Shown here piece after piece: positions 1 to 9,451 of a DNA stretch of 64,000 nt. A program made the translations under genes and the position numbers. The stretch is taken from assembly GCA_001897375.1 (NCBI GenBank), contig MKSU01000004.1:24825-88824 (forward strand). Direction: 5' to 3'. Under the pieces are notes generated by a model. That model was not told the DNA's origin, did no database searches, and saw only the letters and a program-made list of their open reading frames with translations. Origin of the DNA: Sphingomonas sp. 67-36 (lineage in GTDB: Bacteria; Pseudomonadota; Alphaproteobacteria; Sphingomonadales; Sphingomonadaceae). How positions within the stretch are numbered: position 1 is the stretch's first letter; each line of letters opens with the position of its first letter.

Positions 1-1180
1 TATTGTGTTCGCGCAGGTAATAGATGCCGGTCTGGCCGTGCAGCTTGTTGTCAAAGGCATTGAACGCCAGCCGCAGTTCCTGGCTGAGCTGATTGTCCCA
101 CTCATGCCCGAAATCGGTCGATTCGATCTGGTTGGGCGGGTTTACCGGGTTGCTGAAGAATGGCGTCAGGAAACGGAAGTCGACCTTGCGCACCGCCGTG
201 AGCGAGGTGAGCTTGCCGAGCGGCGTATCGAGATTGATCTCCGCGCTGTAGGTCTGGGTGAAGCGCTTGATATAGCCGTCGGTATAGGCGTTCACGGTGC
301 GCGGATCGGGATTGATGCCGACGCAGTGGATGCCGCCCGCGAAGGCGGTGTTGCAGATATTGTGGCGCGGGTTGCCCAACTGGTCCTGATTCGACAGATC
401 GGCGCGCAACGTGATGTCGAGCGCGTCGGTGGGCACGAAACGCAGCGCGATCCGCCCGGTCGTCAGATTCTCGTTGTTCACCCGGTTGCCGGTGGTCTCG
501 TTATATTCGAACCCGTCGCGCTGCTTGTGCGAGAAGCCGACCGACAGGAAGGTGGTGTCGGTGATCGGCGTGTTGCCATAGGCGACGATGCTGTAGCGGT
601 TATAATTGCCGTAGGTGCCCTCCATATGGAACGAGGGATCGGCAGAAGGCTTGCGGCTGATGAACTGGACGATGCCGCCGATCGCATTCTTGCCGAACAA
701 TGTGCCCTGCGGTCCGCGCAGCACCTCGACGCGCTCCAGATCCATGGCGTCGAGATCGGGGATGCCGCCGCGCCCGGCATAGACGCCGTCGACGAATACC
801 ACCACCGAGGCGTCGCCGCCGGCATTCTGGCTGATCCCCGAGGCGCTGCCGATGCCGCGCATCGAGAAATTCTGGTTGATCGGATCGACCTGGCCGATGC
901 TGAGGCCGGGGGTGCGGGCGGCGATATCCTGCACGGATTCGATATTGTTGCTCTTGAGCTGCTCGGAATTGAACGCCGACACCGCGACCGGCACGTCCTG
1001 AAGCCGCTGCTCGCGGCGCTGCGCGGTGACGATGATGTCGCCGGCGGCCTGCGCTGCCTGCGAATCCTGCGATGCGGGGGCGGGAGCTTCCTGCGCCCAT
1101 GCCGTCGCCGGCATGGCAAGCGCCGGCGTGAGCGCGCTCGACACGATGACCAACCGCCGCAGGTCGGCTATTTTCGCCAT
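1..1180 (-). CDS. TonB-dependent receptor, N-terminal part (runs off left edge)
   Basis: Outer-membrane TonB-dependent receptor of the sphingomonad type; its substrate cannot be told from this part. About 393 codons are open from the ATG at 1180 to the window edge without a stop. The N-terminus has a signal peptide ending near AWAQ, then a TonB box-like IIVTAQRREQRLQDVP, then a plug domain with the family hallmarks SMRGIGSASG, VEVLRGPQGTLFGKNAIGG and the start of the barrel. The start is supported by GGGAGAGGA about 5 bases upstream. An inverted repeat lies just upstream at 1207-1222. The next gene, a TetR regulator, is transcribed in the same direction behind it and seems to belong to the efflux operon rather than to this receptor. 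Confidence 0.9.
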   Translation of the reverse strand, partial: MAKIADLRRLVIVSSALTPALAMPATAWAQEAPAPASQDSQAAQAAGDIIVTAQRREQRLQDVPVAVSAFNSEQLKSNNIESVQDIAARTPGLSIGQVDPINQNFSMRGIGSASGISQNAGGDASVVVFVDGVYAGRGGIPDLDAMDLERVEVLRGPQGTLFGKNAIGGIVQFISRKPSADPSFHMEGTYGNYNRYSIVAYGNTPITDTTFLSVGFSHKQRDGFEYNETTGNRVNNENLTTGRIALRFVPTDALDITLRADLSNQDQLGNPRHNICNTAFAGGIHCVGINPDPRTVNAYTDGYIKRFTQTYSAEINLDTPLGKLTSLTAVRKVDFRFLTPFFSNPVNPPNQIESTDFGHEWDNQLSQELRLAFNAFDNKLHGQTGIYYLREHN

Positions 1181-1206
1181 TCGATCCTCTCCCGGAAGAT
1201 ATTTTT

Positions 1207-1222
1207 GTTAGTTGCCTAACTA
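1207..1222. promoter_or_regulatory. Nested inverted repeat upstream of the TonB receptor, candidate operator
   Basis: GTTAG (1207-1211) pairs with CTAAC (1216-1220), and in a second register TAGTT (1209-1213) pairs with AACTA (1218-1222). This AT-rich palindrome sits 27 bases upstream of the receptor start in GC-rich DNA. It is a plausible site for a MarR- or TetR-type regulator; which one is unknown. Confidence 0.45.
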
Positions 1223-1287
1223 TAATACTTCCCGGAGCCAGCGGCAAGTGATTGATTTCCGCTCGTCCCGCGTGCGATCCGATGGGT

Positions 1288-2022
1288 TTATCCGTGAAGC
1301 TCGCGATCAGCGATGATGCCGCAGCCGCAGGTCGGGACGGTCACCTGGAACACCCGCCGCCTCGACAGCGGCGTGTCGCAGGTCTCGCATCGTTCGAGCG
1401 CATCGAGTTCCCGCTCGACGATCGAACGTAGCTGCGCGCACAAGGTGCGGTGGCCGCGTCCGCCCTGCTCGGCCATGATGACCCATTGGCACAATCCGCT
1501 GCCCAGCGTGGCGATCAGATCGGCAAGGTCGCAGCGCGCCTCCGCCCTGCGCTCGCCCGGCGCATAAGCGGTGAGCGCGGCGATCAGCGCGGCGCGGACG
1601 CGGTCGCGCATCTCCTCCTGCAGCTTCGCGATGCGGGGATTGCGCGCGGATTCGGCCATGATCTCCGGCATCAGGCGATAGCCGTCGACATCCTCGTCAT
1701 AGCTGGTGAAGGTCAATATCCACTCGTGCACCGCGGCCCGGTTGCCGGTGAGGATCGCCTCGTTCAGCGCCGCTTCGTCGAGGAATTGCGAGAAATCGCG
1801 GCGCGCGATGGCGACGATGATATCCTCCTTCGAGGCGAAGTCCCGGTAGATCTGGCCGACCTTGACCCCGCTCGCGCCGGCGATCTGCGCGACGCCGGTT
1901 CCGTGGAAGCCGTTTTCGATGAACAGGCGGCGGGAAGTTTCGAGGATATGCTCACGGCGGCGGGCGGCGCGTGATGCGCGGTCTTCCTTGCTGCGATGCA
2001 AAAAATCGGTTCTCTCCATCAT
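1288..2022 (-). CDS. TetR/AcrR family repressor of the adjacent RND efflux operon, with a cysteine-rich tail
   Basis: TetR-type repressor of about 244 residues. The N-terminal helix-turn-helix is clear (REHILETSRRLFIENGFHGTGVAQIAGASGVKVGQIYRDFASKED), followed by a helical ligand-binding domain. The start is taken at the ATG pair at 2022/2019; the frame is open up to an ATG at 2088, but that codon lies inside the palindromic operator. It is divergent from an RND adaptor-pump-channel operon, the usual arrangement for an efflux repressor. The odd feature is the C-terminus, about 35 residues beyond the normal fold, with C212-x2-C215 and C232-x-C234, which looks like a small metal-binding knuckle. 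Repression of the pump is inferred from position; the ligand is unknown. Confidence 0.88.
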   Translation of the reverse strand: MMERTDFLHRSKEDRASRAARRREHILETSRRLFIENGFHGTGVAQIAGASGVKVGQIYRDFASKEDIIVAIARRDFSQFLDEAALNEAILTGNRAAVHEWILTFTSYDEDVDGYRLMPEIMAESARNPRIAKLQEEMRDRVRAALIAALTAYAPGERRAEARCDLADLIATLGSGLCQWVIMAEQGGRGHRTLCAQLRSIVERELDALERCETCDTPLSRRRVFQVTVPTCGCGIIADRELHG

Positions 2023-2066
2023 CTTCTGTCTTGTCTTGGCTCCGGCTCGGGCGTAATTCGCGCAAA

Positions 2067-2090
2067 ACGTGAGTGAACGATCACTCACGT
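2067..2090. promoter_or_regulatory. Perfect palindromic TetR operator between repressor and RND operon
   Basis: Two perfect 10-base arms, ACGTGAGTGA and TCACTCACGT, separated by ACGA. The palindrome lies between the divergent TetR gene and the efflux adaptor gene and covers the expected -35 position of a promoter with a -10-like TAGCAT at 2093-2098. Length, symmetry and location fit a TetR-family operator controlling both directions. Confidence 0.8.
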
Positions 2091-2115
2091 ACTAGCATAA
2101 AAGTCGGGAACGTTC

Positions 2116-3276
2116 ATGAGAAAATTCGCACCCGCGCTCGCGCTTGCGCTGCTCCTCCCGGCCTGCGGGCAGGGTGCGCCGGACCAGCAGCGCGGCCCGG
2201 CGCAGGTCGGTGTCGTCACCGTGCGCTCGCAGCCGGTGACGCTGACGACGGAGCTTCCCGGCCGGACGGTCGCCTATGAAACGTCGGAGGTTCGCCCGCA
2301 GGTGAACGGCCTGATCCTCGCGCGCCTGTTCGAGGAAGGGGATTCGGTCCGGCAAGGGCAGCCGCTCTACCGCATCGATCCGCAGCCCTATAAGGCGAGC
2401 GAGGCAAGCGCGGCGGCCGCGCTGACGCGCGCCCGCGCGGCGATCGCCTCCACCGGCGCGCTGGCGCGGCGCTCTGGCGAACTGGTCAGGATCAATGCGA
2501 TCGCGCGACAGGATTACGAGAATGCGCAGACGCAGGCGGAGCAGGCGCGCGCCGATGTCGCCGCGCAGGAGGCGGCGCTGCGCTCGGCGCGGATCGACCT
2601 CGCGCGCACCACGATCCGCGCGCCGATCTCGGGGCGGATCGGCCGTTCCGATTTCACCACCGGCGCGCTGGTGACGGCGTCGCAGGCGAACGCGCTGACC
2701 ACGATCCAGCGGCTCGATCCGATCTATGTCGATGTCCAGCAGTCGAGCGCCGAGGTGCTCAAGCTGCGCCAGCAGATTCTCGCCGGCCGGCTCTCCCGCG
2801 ATGGCGGGGCGGCCCGCGTCCGGCTGAGGCTGGAGGACGGATCGACCTATCCGATCGAGGGCGAGATGAAGTTCACCGACGTCTCGGTCGATCCGACGAC
2901 CGGGAGCCAGGCGATCCGCATCCGCTTCGCCAACCCGCGCGGCCTGCTGCTGCCGGGCATGTATGTCCGCGCGCAACTGGTCGAGGGCACGCAGGCGCAG
3001 GGCCTGCTCGTTCCCCAGCGCGCCGTCAGCCGCGACGAGCGCGGGCAGGCGACCGTCATGATCGTCGGCAAGGGCGACAAGGTCGAGCAGCGCGTGATCC
3101 AGGCGGCCCGCACGGTCGGCGATTCGTGGCTGGTCACCGGCGGCCTGAAGGACGGCGAGCGCGTGATCGTCGAGGGCGGGATGATGATCCAGCCGGGGAT
3201 GCCGGTGAAGCCCGCGCCCTGGTCGCCGAAGAACGATGCCGCCGCGAAGCCGGCGGCGCAGGCGCAGGCGAAGTAA
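2116..3276 (+). CDS. RND efflux periplasmic adaptor (AcrA/MexA family lipoprotein)
   Basis: Membrane fusion protein that links the inner-membrane RND pump to the outer-membrane channel. It has 386 residues, the usual length. The N-terminus is a lipoprotein signal with lipobox LPAC (Cys17). The lipoyl/barrel-sandwich halves flank an alpha-helical hairpin at about residues 90-160 (RTTIRAPISGRIGRS follows it), and the C-terminal beta-barrel and membrane-proximal domain end in an Ala/Lys-rich tail. It is first in a three-gene operon, 6 bases before the pump gene, under the palindromic TetR operator. Drug specificity cannot be read from the sequence. Confidence 0.95.
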   Translation: MRKFAPALALALLLPACGQGAPDQQRGPAQVGVVTVRSQPVTLTTELPGRTVAYETSEVRPQVNGLILARLFEEGDSVRQGQPLYRIDPQPYKASEASAAAALTRARAAIASTGALARRSGELVRINAIARQDYENAQTQAEQARADVAAQEAALRSARIDLARTTIRAPISGRIGRSDFTTGALVTASQANALTTIQRLDPIYVDVQQSSAEVLKLRQQILAGRLSRDGGAARVRLRLEDGSTYPIEGEMKFTDVSVDPTTGSQAIRIRFANPRGLLLPGMYVRAQLVEGTQAQGLLVPQRAVSRDERGQATVMIVGKGDKVEQRVIQAARTVGDSWLVTGGLKDGERVIVEGGMMIQPGMPVKPAPWSPKNDAAAKPAAQAQAK

Positions 3277-3282
3277 GCCCGT

Positions 3283-6200
3283 ATGTCACGCTATTTCATC
3301 GATCGGCCCATCTTCGCATGGGTCATCGCGATCATCCTGATGCTCGCGGGCGGGCTGGCGATCCGCTCGCTGCCGGTTGCGCAATTCCCGGAGATCGCGC
3401 CGCCGACGGTGTCGATCTCCGCCATGTATCCCGGCGCCGACGCCGAGACGCTGGAACGCACCACGACGCAGATCATCGAGCAGCAGCTCAAGGGCATCGA
3501 CCATCTGCGCTATTTCTCGTCCTCGTCCTCGTCGGCGGGGTCGGTGACGATCACGCTGACGTTCGAGCAGGGCACCAATCCGGACATCGCCCAGGTGCAG
3601 GTGCAGAACAAGCTTCAGGCCGCCACGCCGCTGCTCCCCCGCGAGGTGCAGCAGCAGGGCCTGCAGGTGCAGAAGTCGGCGGCCAATTTCCTTGTCATCA
3701 CCGGCCTCTATTCGAAGGACGGATCGCACAGCGCCACCGATCTGGCGGACATGGTCGTCTCGCGCTTCCAGGACCCGGTCAGCCGGGTGAACGGCGTGGG
3801 CGAGGTGCAGGTGTTCGGCGGCCAATATGCGATGCGTATCTGGGTCGATCCGCTGAAGCTCAACGCCTATCAGCTCACGATCGCGGACGTGACGGCGGCG
3901 ATCCAGGCGCAGAACGCGCAGGTTGCCGCCGGCCAGATCGGCGCGCAGCCGGCGCCGAAGGAGCAGATGCTCAACGCCACCGTCTCCGTCCAGTCGCGCC
4001 TCCAGACGCCGGAGCAGTTCGGCGCGATCCGCCTGAAGAACGGGACGGACGGCTCGGTCGTGCGCCTGTCCGACGTCGCGCGTACCGAACTGGGCGCGGA
4101 GAATTACGGCTTCGACACGCGTTACAACGGACAGCCGGCATCCGGCTTCGGCGTGAAGCTGGCGTCAGGTGCGAACGCGCTCGCCACCGTCGATGCGGTG
4201 AAGGCGCGCGTGGCGGAGATCGCCAAGGGGCTGCCGTCGGATGTCGCGGTGGTCTATCCTTACGATACCACGCCGTTCGTGCGCCTGTCGGTGAAGCAGG
4301 TGGTCGAGACGCTGTTCGAGGCGGTGGTGCTCGTCTTCCTCGTGATGTTCCTGTTCCTGCAGAACTGGCGGGCGACGCTGGTGCCGACGATCGCGGTGCC
4401 GGTCGTGCTGCTCGGCACCTTCGCGGTGATGGCGGTGGCCGGCTTCACGATCAACACGCTCACGCTGTTCGGCATGGTGCTGGCGATCGGCCTGCTGGTG
4501 GACGATGCGATCGTGGTGGTCGAGAATGTCGAGCGCCTGATCGTCACCGAAGGGCTGAGTCCGAAGGCCGCCGCGCGCAAGTCGATGGACGAGATCAGCG
4601 GCGCGCTGATCGGCATCGGCATGGTGCTGTCGGCGGTGTTCCTGCCGATGGCGTTCTTCGGCGGCTCGACGGGCGTGATCTATCGCCAGTTCTCGATCAC
4701 CATCGTTTCCGCGATGGTGCTGTCGGTGCTGGTCGCGCTGATCCTGACGCCCGCGCTCTGCTCCACATTGCTGCGGCCGCATGACCCGACGAAGCACGAC
4801 GGCGATGGCCCGCTGGAGCGCTTCTTCCGCTGGTTCAACGACAGGTTCGATCGCGGCCGCGAGAAATATGAGCAGGGCGTGCGCGGCACGACGCGCCACT
4901 GGAAGCGTTCGGTCGTCATCTATCTGGTGATCGTGCTCGGCATGGGGCTGCTGTTCTGGCGGATGCCCACCGCCTTCCTGCCCGATGAGGATCAGGGCGC
5001 GGTGATGGCGATGGTGCAGGGGCCGTCGGGCGCAACCACCGCGCGCACCGAGAAGGGGCTGGAACTGGTGCGCCGCCACTTCCTGAGCGATCCGGCGGTG
5101 GAGGCGGTGTTCACGATCAACGGCTTCAGCTTCGCGGGGCAGGGGCAGAACGCCGGCCTCGCCTTCATCCATCTGAAGCCGTGGGGGGATCGGCCGGGCG
5201 CGAAGAACAAGGCGCAGGCGGTCGCCGGCCGCGCGATGGGGGCCTTCGCGCAATATAAGGACGGCATGATCTTCGCGCTGGTGCCGCCGGCGGTGTCGGA
5301 ACTGGGCAATGCCACCGGCTTCGACCTCCAGCTCGTCGATACCGGCAATATCGGGCATGAGCGACTGACGCAGGCGCGCAACATGCTGCTCGGCATGGCC
5401 GGGCAGGACAAGCACCTCGCGCAGGTCCGCCCGATGAGTCTCGACGATGCGCCGCAGCTCAAGATCAATGTCGATCAGGACAAGGCGCGCGCGCTGGGCC
5501 TCGATCTGGACGCGATCAATTCGACCATCTCGACCGCGTGGGGCGGCGCCTATGTCAACGATTTCATCGATCGCGGGCGGGTGAAGCGCGTCTATGTCCA
5601 GGCCGACGAGCCATACCGGCTGCGCCCGGAGGATCTGGGCAGCTTCTACGTTCGCGGCGCGAGCGGGCAGATGGTGCCGTTCAGCGCCTTCTCCACGCTC
5701 GAATGGAGCAAGGGGCCGGTGCAACTCACCCGTTACAACGGCCTCCCGGCGACCGAAATTCAGGGCGGCGCAGCGCCGGGCGTCAGCACCGGCGACGCGA
5801 TGAAGGCGATGGAGGAGATTCAGGCCAAGCTGCCGCCTGGCACCGGGCTGGAATGGACCGGCCTCTCCTATGAGGAGCGCCTGTCGAGCGGGCAGGCGCC
5901 GGCGCTCTATGCGTTGTCGCTGCTGATCGTCTTCCTGTGCCTTGCCGCGCTGTACGAAAGCTGGTCGGTGCCGGTTTCGGTGATCCTGGTGGTGCCGCTC
6001 GGTATCGTCGGCGCGCTGCTCGCCGCGACGCTGACGGGGCTGAACAACGACATCTATCTTCAGGTCGGCCTCATCACGACGATCGGCGTCTCGGCCAAGA
6101 ACGCGATCCTCATCGTGGAATTCGCCGAGGAGCGGATCGCGGAGGGGATGCGGCCGTTCGACGCCGCGGTCGAGGCCGCCCGGCTGCGCCTGCGCCCGAT

Positions 6201-6429
6201 CCTGATGACCAGCTTCGCCTTCGTGTTCGGCGTGTTGCCGCTGGCGATCACCACCGGCGCGGGAGCCGGTGGGCAGAATGCGATCGGCCGGTCGGTGGTC
6301 GGCGGTATGCTCTCCGCCACCGTGCTGGCGATCTTCTTCGTGCCGATGTTCTTCGTCCTCGTGCTGCGGCTGTTCGGCCATCGCGAAGATGCGCCCGGCC
6401 ATGAGGACGCGCAGGGAGTTTCCGCGTGA
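3283..6429 (+). CDS. RND multidrug efflux pump (AcrB/MexB-type, HAE1 family)
   Basis: Inner-membrane proton-driven transporter that expels hydrophobic or amphiphilic compounds. It has 1048 residues, standard for HAE1 pumps, and opens with the typical [13 protein letters not shown]. Twelve transmembrane segments and two large periplasmic loops are evident. The proton-relay aspartates fall at D407 and D408 in [16 protein letters not shown], the same numbering as AcrB. The C-terminal half has the second RND repeat with [21 protein letters not shown]. The stop overlaps the start of the outer-membrane channel gene by four bases, so translation is coupled. HAE1 membership is firm; the substrates are not known. 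Confidence 0.97.
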   Translation: MSRYFIDRPIFAWVIAIILMLAGGLAIRSLPVAQFPEIAPPTVSISAMYPGADAETLERTTTQIIEQQLKGIDHLRYFSSSSSSAGSVTITLTFEQGTNPDIAQVQVQNKLQAATPLLPREVQQQGLQVQKSAANFLVITGLYSKDGSHSATDLADMVVSRFQDPVSRVNGVGEVQVFGGQYAMRIWVDPLKLNAYQLTIADVTAAIQAQNAQVAAGQIGAQPAPKEQMLNATVSVQSRLQTPEQFGAIRLKNGTDGSVVRLSDVARTELGAENYGFDTRYNGQPASGFGVKLASGANALATVDAVKARVAEIAKGLPSDVAVVYPYDTTPFVRLSVKQVVETLFEAVVLVFLVMFLFLQNWRATLVPTIAVPVVLLGTFAVMAVAGFTINTLTLFGMVLAIGLLVDDAIVVVENVERLIVTEGLSPKAAARKSMDEISGALIGIGMVLSAVFLPMAFFGGSTGVIYRQFSITIVSAMVLSVLVALILTPALCSTLLRPHDPTKHDGDGPLERFFRWFNDRFDRGREKYEQGVRGTTRHWKRSVVIYLVIVLGMGLLFWRMPTAFLPDEDQGAVMAMVQGPSGATTARTEKGLELVRRHFLSDPAVEAVFTINGFSFAGQGQNAGLAFIHLKPWGDRPGAKNKAQAVAGRAMGAFAQYKDGMIFALVPPAVSELGNATGFDLQLVDTGNIGHERLTQARNMLLGMAGQDKHLAQVRPMSLDDAPQLKINVDQDKARALGLDLDAINSTISTAWGGAYVNDFIDRGRVKRVYVQADEPYRLRPEDLGSFYVRGASGQMVPFSAFSTLEWSKGPVQLTRYNGLPATEIQGGAAPGVSTGDAMKAMEEIQAKLPPGTGLEWTGLSYEERLSSGQAPALYALSLLIVFLCLAALYESWSVPVSVILVVPLGIVGALLAATLTGLNNDIYLQVGLITTIGVSAKNAILIVEFAEERIAEGMRPFDAAVEAARLRLRPILMTSFAFVFGVLPLAITTGAGAGGQNAIGRSVVGGMLSATVLAIFFVPMFFVLVLRLFGHREDAPGHEDAQGVSA

Positions 6430-7853
6430 CCAGTCGTTTCCGTACCCTTGCCATGCTCGCCGGCGCGACCGCGCTGACGGCGTGCAACCTCGCCCCGAAA
6501 TACGTCCGCCCGGTCGGCGCCGTCCCGGCGGAATTGCCGCAGGGCGGCCCCTATCCGTCCGCCGCAACCGACGCGCCGGACGTCACCAAGGTCGGCTGGC
6601 GCGATTTCTTCCTCGACGCGCGGCTGCGGCAGGTGATCGAGACCGGGCTGGCGAACAACCGCGACCTGCGCGTCGCCGCCGCGAACGTGCTTCAGGCGCG
6701 CGCGCAATATCGCGTGCAGCGCGCCGATCTGGTGCCCTCGACCAATGTGAGCGCCGGCGCGACCTACACCAACAGCGCGGCGAGCGCCGGCGGCGGGGCA
6801 GCGGCGGGCGGGGCGACGTCGACTAATTTGGACATCTATTCGGTCAACGCCGGCTTCTCCTCGTTCGAACTCGACCTGTTCGGCCGCACTCGCAACCTCA
6901 GCCGCGCCGCGCTGGAACGCTATTTCGCCAGTGAGGAAGCGCAGCGATCGGCGCGTATCAGCCTGATCGCGGAGATCGCGACCGCCTGGCTGACGCTGGC
7001 GTCCGACCGCGATCAGCTCGCGCTGTCCGAGCAGACGCTCAGGACGTTCGAGCAGACGCTGGAGTTGACGCGCGCGCAATTCCGCATCGGCGTCGCATCG
7101 GAACTGGAGGCGCGGCAGGCGGAGACGAACTATCAGGGCGCGCGCAACGATATCGCCGCGCTGCGCACGCGGATCGCGCAGGACCAGAATGCGCTGAACC
7201 TGCTGGCCGGCGCGCCTGTGGCCGCCGATCTGCTGCCGTCCGCGCTGGGCGAGGGGCAGGTGACGCTGGATGCCCTGCCGGGCGACCTTTCCTCGCGGGT
7301 GCTGCTGCGCCGCCCGGACGTGTTGCAGGCGGAGCATCAGCTCATCGCGGAGAACGCCAATATCGGCGCGGCGCGCGCGGCCTTCTTCCCGACGATCTCG
7401 CTCACCGCGACGCTCGGGACGATCTCCACCGCGCTCGGCGGCCTGTTCTCCAGCGGCAGCTTCACCTACACCGCCACGCCGACCGCGGCGCTGCCGCTGT
7501 TCGACGGCGGGCGCAACGCTGGCAACCTGGCTTACGCCAAGGCGTCGCGGGACGCGGCGGTGGCGACCTATGAAAAGTCGATCCAGTCGGCGTTCCGCGA
7601 GGTGGCCGACGCGCTGGCGCTGCGCGGCACGATCGGCGAGCAGATCGCCGCGCAGGGCGCGCGGGTAGAGGCGGCGCGGGTGGCGGCGCGCCTGTCCGAC
7701 GCGCGCTATCGCGCCGGGGTCGATTCCTTCCTCACCGCGCTCGACGCGGAGCGCACCGCTTATGCGGCGCAGCAGCAGCTCCAGACGACGCGGCTCGCCC
7801 GTTTGAGCAACCTGGTCGAGTTGTATCGCGCGCTTGGCGGCGGGCTGGATTGA
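6426..7853 (+). CDS. Outer-membrane efflux channel lipoprotein (OprM/NodT family)
   Basis: TolC-like trimeric channel that completes the tripartite RND pump. It has 475 residues. The N-terminus is a lipoprotein signal with lipobox LTAC (Cys20), followed by NLAPKYVRP, the usual opening of this family. Two outer-membrane-efflux-protein repeats are visible, with long helical stretches and the [20 protein letters not shown] motif at the start of the second repeat. It overlaps the pump gene by ATGA, forming the third gene of the operon. Confidence 0.95.
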   Translation: MTSRFRTLAMLAGATALTACNLAPKYVRPVGAVPAELPQGGPYPSAATDAPDVTKVGWRDFFLDARLRQVIETGLANNRDLRVAAANVLQARAQYRVQRADLVPSTNVSAGATYTNSAASAGGGAAAGGATSTNLDIYSVNAGFSSFELDLFGRTRNLSRAALERYFASEEAQRSARISLIAEIATAWLTLASDRDQLALSEQTLRTFEQTLELTRAQFRIGVASELEARQAETNYQGARNDIAALRTRIAQDQNALNLLAGAPVAADLLPSALGEGQVTLDALPGDLSSRVLLRRPDVLQAEHQLIAENANIGAARAAFFPTISLTATLGTISTALGGLFSSGSFTYTATPTAALPLFDGGRNAGNLAYAKASRDAAVATYEKSIQSAFREVADALALRGTIGEQIAAQGARVEAARVAARLSDARYRAGVDSFLTALDAERTAYAAQQQLQTTRLARLSNLVELYRALGGGLD

Positions 7854-7895
7854 AATCTTCCTTCGATAGCTTGCCTTTTTGCGTAACGTACATAT

Positions 7896-7918
7896 CCTCT
7901 CCTTAACGAAAGGAGAGG
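7896..7918 (+). promoter_or_regulatory. Hairpin that sequesters the Shine-Dalgarno of the following small gene
   Basis: CCTCTCCTT (7896-7904) and AAGGAGAGG (7910-7918) form a perfect 9-base-pair stem with an AACGA loop. The 3' arm contains the purine-rich ribosome binding site, and the ATG follows at 7923. If the leader is transcribed whole, translation of the 88-residue protein would need the stem to open, as in RNA thermometers or protein-controlled leaders. Alternatively the repeat could be a DNA operator. Confidence 0.55.
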
Positions 7919-7922
7919 AGTG

Positions 7923-8189
7923 ATGGATCGAATCGAGCTTGTTGCGAATCAGGCCGGCGACAAGAGCTTCGTGATCTTGCAGAGCCTGCTTTGTCTGCTG
8001 CGCGAGAAGAATCTGCTGACGCGCGCGGATATCGAGGAATTGTGCGAGAAGGTCGAGGCCCGCGCCAGCGATCACACGCAAGACCCGTTGCCCTGCTGCG
8101 TCGAGGAAGCGGCGGCTGCCGCGAACGAGATGAAGAAGCTGGGCCAATATATCGGGAGTCGCTACGGCGGGAAGCACCGCCGCATCTGA
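7923..8189 (+). CDS. Small conserved-looking hypothetical protein (88 aa)
   Basis: Small soluble, mostly helical protein that I do not recognise. It contains a leucine-rich stretch (FVILQSLLCLLREKNLLTRADIEELCEKVEAR), a Cys-Cys pair in LPCCVEEA, and a basic C-terminus (GGKHRRI). The ATG at 7923 is chosen because a strong AGGAGAGGAG lies immediately upstream; a GTG at 7920 is in frame but too close. The ribosome binding site is the 3' arm of a perfect hairpin. It lies 69 bases after the efflux channel gene in the same direction and converges with the aminotransferase gene. Good codon use and the strong binding site argue that it is real. Confidence 0.7.
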   Translation: MDRIELVANQAGDKSFVILQSLLCLLREKNLLTRADIEELCEKVEARASDHTQDPLPCCVEEAAAAANEMKKLGQYIGSRYGGKHRRI

Positions 8190-8206
8190 CCTTCCCGCTT
8201 TTCCGG

Positions 8207-9376
8207 TCAGCCTGATCGACCGGCCAGCCATTGCCCGAGCCGCCCGGCGGCTTCGGCAAGAATATCGTCCGGCTTGGCGAAGCACAGGCGGAGGAGGCCG
8301 CGCGGCGCGGCATCGCTCATATAGAAAGGCGACAGCGGAATGCTTGCTACGCCGGCCTCATGCACGAGCCGCCGGGCCAGGGCGGCGTCATCCCCGCGCA
8401 CGCCCGACGCGGCGAGATCCACGGTGAGGAAATAGGTTCCCTCGCTTGGCAGGACGGCGAAGCCGGCCGCCGTCAGCAGCGCGCTCAGATAATTGCGCGA
8501 ACGCTCGAGTTCAGTACGCGAGCGGGCGAAGAAATCGTCGTCCAGGCCAAGGCCGCGCGCCACCGCGATTTGCAAGCAGGGTGGCGTGGTGAAGGTGAGG
8601 AACTGATGCGCGCGGGTGATAGGCTGCAGCAGTCGGGGCGCCGCGACGACGAAGCCGACCTTCCACCCCGTCAGGCCGAAGATCTTGCCCGCCGAGCCGA
8701 TCTTCACCGCCCGTTCCGCCATGCCGGGCAGCGCGATCATCGGCACATGGCGCGCGCCGTCGAACACCACATGCTCCCACACCTCGTCGCAGATCGCGAC
8801 CAGATCGTGCGCGACGCATAGCTCGGCGAGTTCAGCCAGTTCTGCGCGCGAGAACAAGCGCCCGGTGGGGTTGTTCGGATTGTTGAGTACGATCGCGCGC
8901 GTGCGCGGGCCGATCGCCGCTGCCACCTCCCCGATCGGCAGGCGCCAGTCGGGCGGCCGCATCGTCACCGCCCGCGCCATGCCGCCGGCACGTTCCACCA
9001 GCGGGCGATAGGCGTCGTACATCGGCTCCAGCAGGATCACCTCGTCGCCGGCGGAGACGATCGCGAGCAGGGAGGCGGCGATCGCCTCGGTCGCGCCGGA
9101 GGTGACGAGCACGTCGCTTGCCGCGATGTCGAGCGACTGGAACCGCTCGTACCAGCCTGCCACGGCCTCGCGCAGCACCGGCAGACCGGCGGAGGGCGGA
9201 TATTGGTTCGGCCCGGCCAGCACTGCATCTGCCGCCGCGCGGAGCAGTTCCTCCGGCCCGACCGTATCGGGAAAACCCTGTCCGAGATTGATCGCCCCCG
9301 TCTCGCGCGCCAGCCCGGACATCTCCTCGAAGATGGTGGTCGCCATCGTGGCATAGACAGGGTTCACGCGATCCAT
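8207..9376 (-). CDS. PLP-dependent class I/II aminotransferase (YbdL/kynurenine aminotransferase-like)
   Basis: Fold-type I pyridoxal-phosphate aminotransferase of 389 residues. The cofactor lysine is K231 in SAGKIFGLTGWKVGF. Other family marks are INLGQGFPD near the N-terminus, NNPNNPTGRLF, AICDEVWEHVVF and a C-terminal arginine region (LLRLCFAK). The LGQGFPD opening and overall length resemble the methionine/kynurenine aminotransferase branch, so methionine or aromatic amino acids are plausible substrates, but this is inferred from motifs alone. It lies 75 bases downstream of a flavodoxin-like oxidoreductase gene on the same strand. Confidence 0.92.
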   Translation of the reverse strand: MDRVNPVYATMATTIFEEMSGLARETGAINLGQGFPDTVGPEELLRAAADAVLAGPNQYPPSAGLPVLREAVAGWYERFQSLDIAASDVLVTSGATEAIAASLLAIVSAGDEVILLEPMYDAYRPLVERAGGMARAVTMRPPDWRLPIGEVAAAIGPRTRAIVLNNPNNPTGRLFSRAELAELAELCVAHDLVAICDEVWEHVVFDGARHVPMIALPGMAERAVKIGSAGKIFGLTGWKVGFVVAAPRLLQPITRAHQFLTFTTPPCLQIAVARGLGLDDDFFARSRTELERSRNYLSALLTAAGFAVLPSEGTYFLTVDLAASGVRGDDAALARRLVHEAGVASIPLSPFYMSDAAPRGLLRLCFAKPDDILAEAAGRLGQWLAGRSG

Positions 9377-9451
9377 CCTCGAAGCAGGCCGGTGCGCCTG
9401 TCTGCCGCACCGGCCACGGGGATGGAAGACGCCTGCGCTATGTCGCGCGCC

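Noticed and set aside
4165-6567. Long open frame (800 codons) on the minus strand
   Set aside because: Antisense to the RND pump gene; the product is a low-complexity Arg/His/Asp-rich string caused by high GC in the third codon position of the true gene.
8203-8223. Inverted repeat CCGGTC-n9-GACCGG as a terminator
   Set aside because: Only six base pairs, overlaps the aminotransferase end, and no T-tract on either side.
6060-8285. Long open frame (741 codons) on the minus strand
   Set aside because: It spans the pump end, the channel gene and the small gene antisense, without any domain or ribosome binding site.
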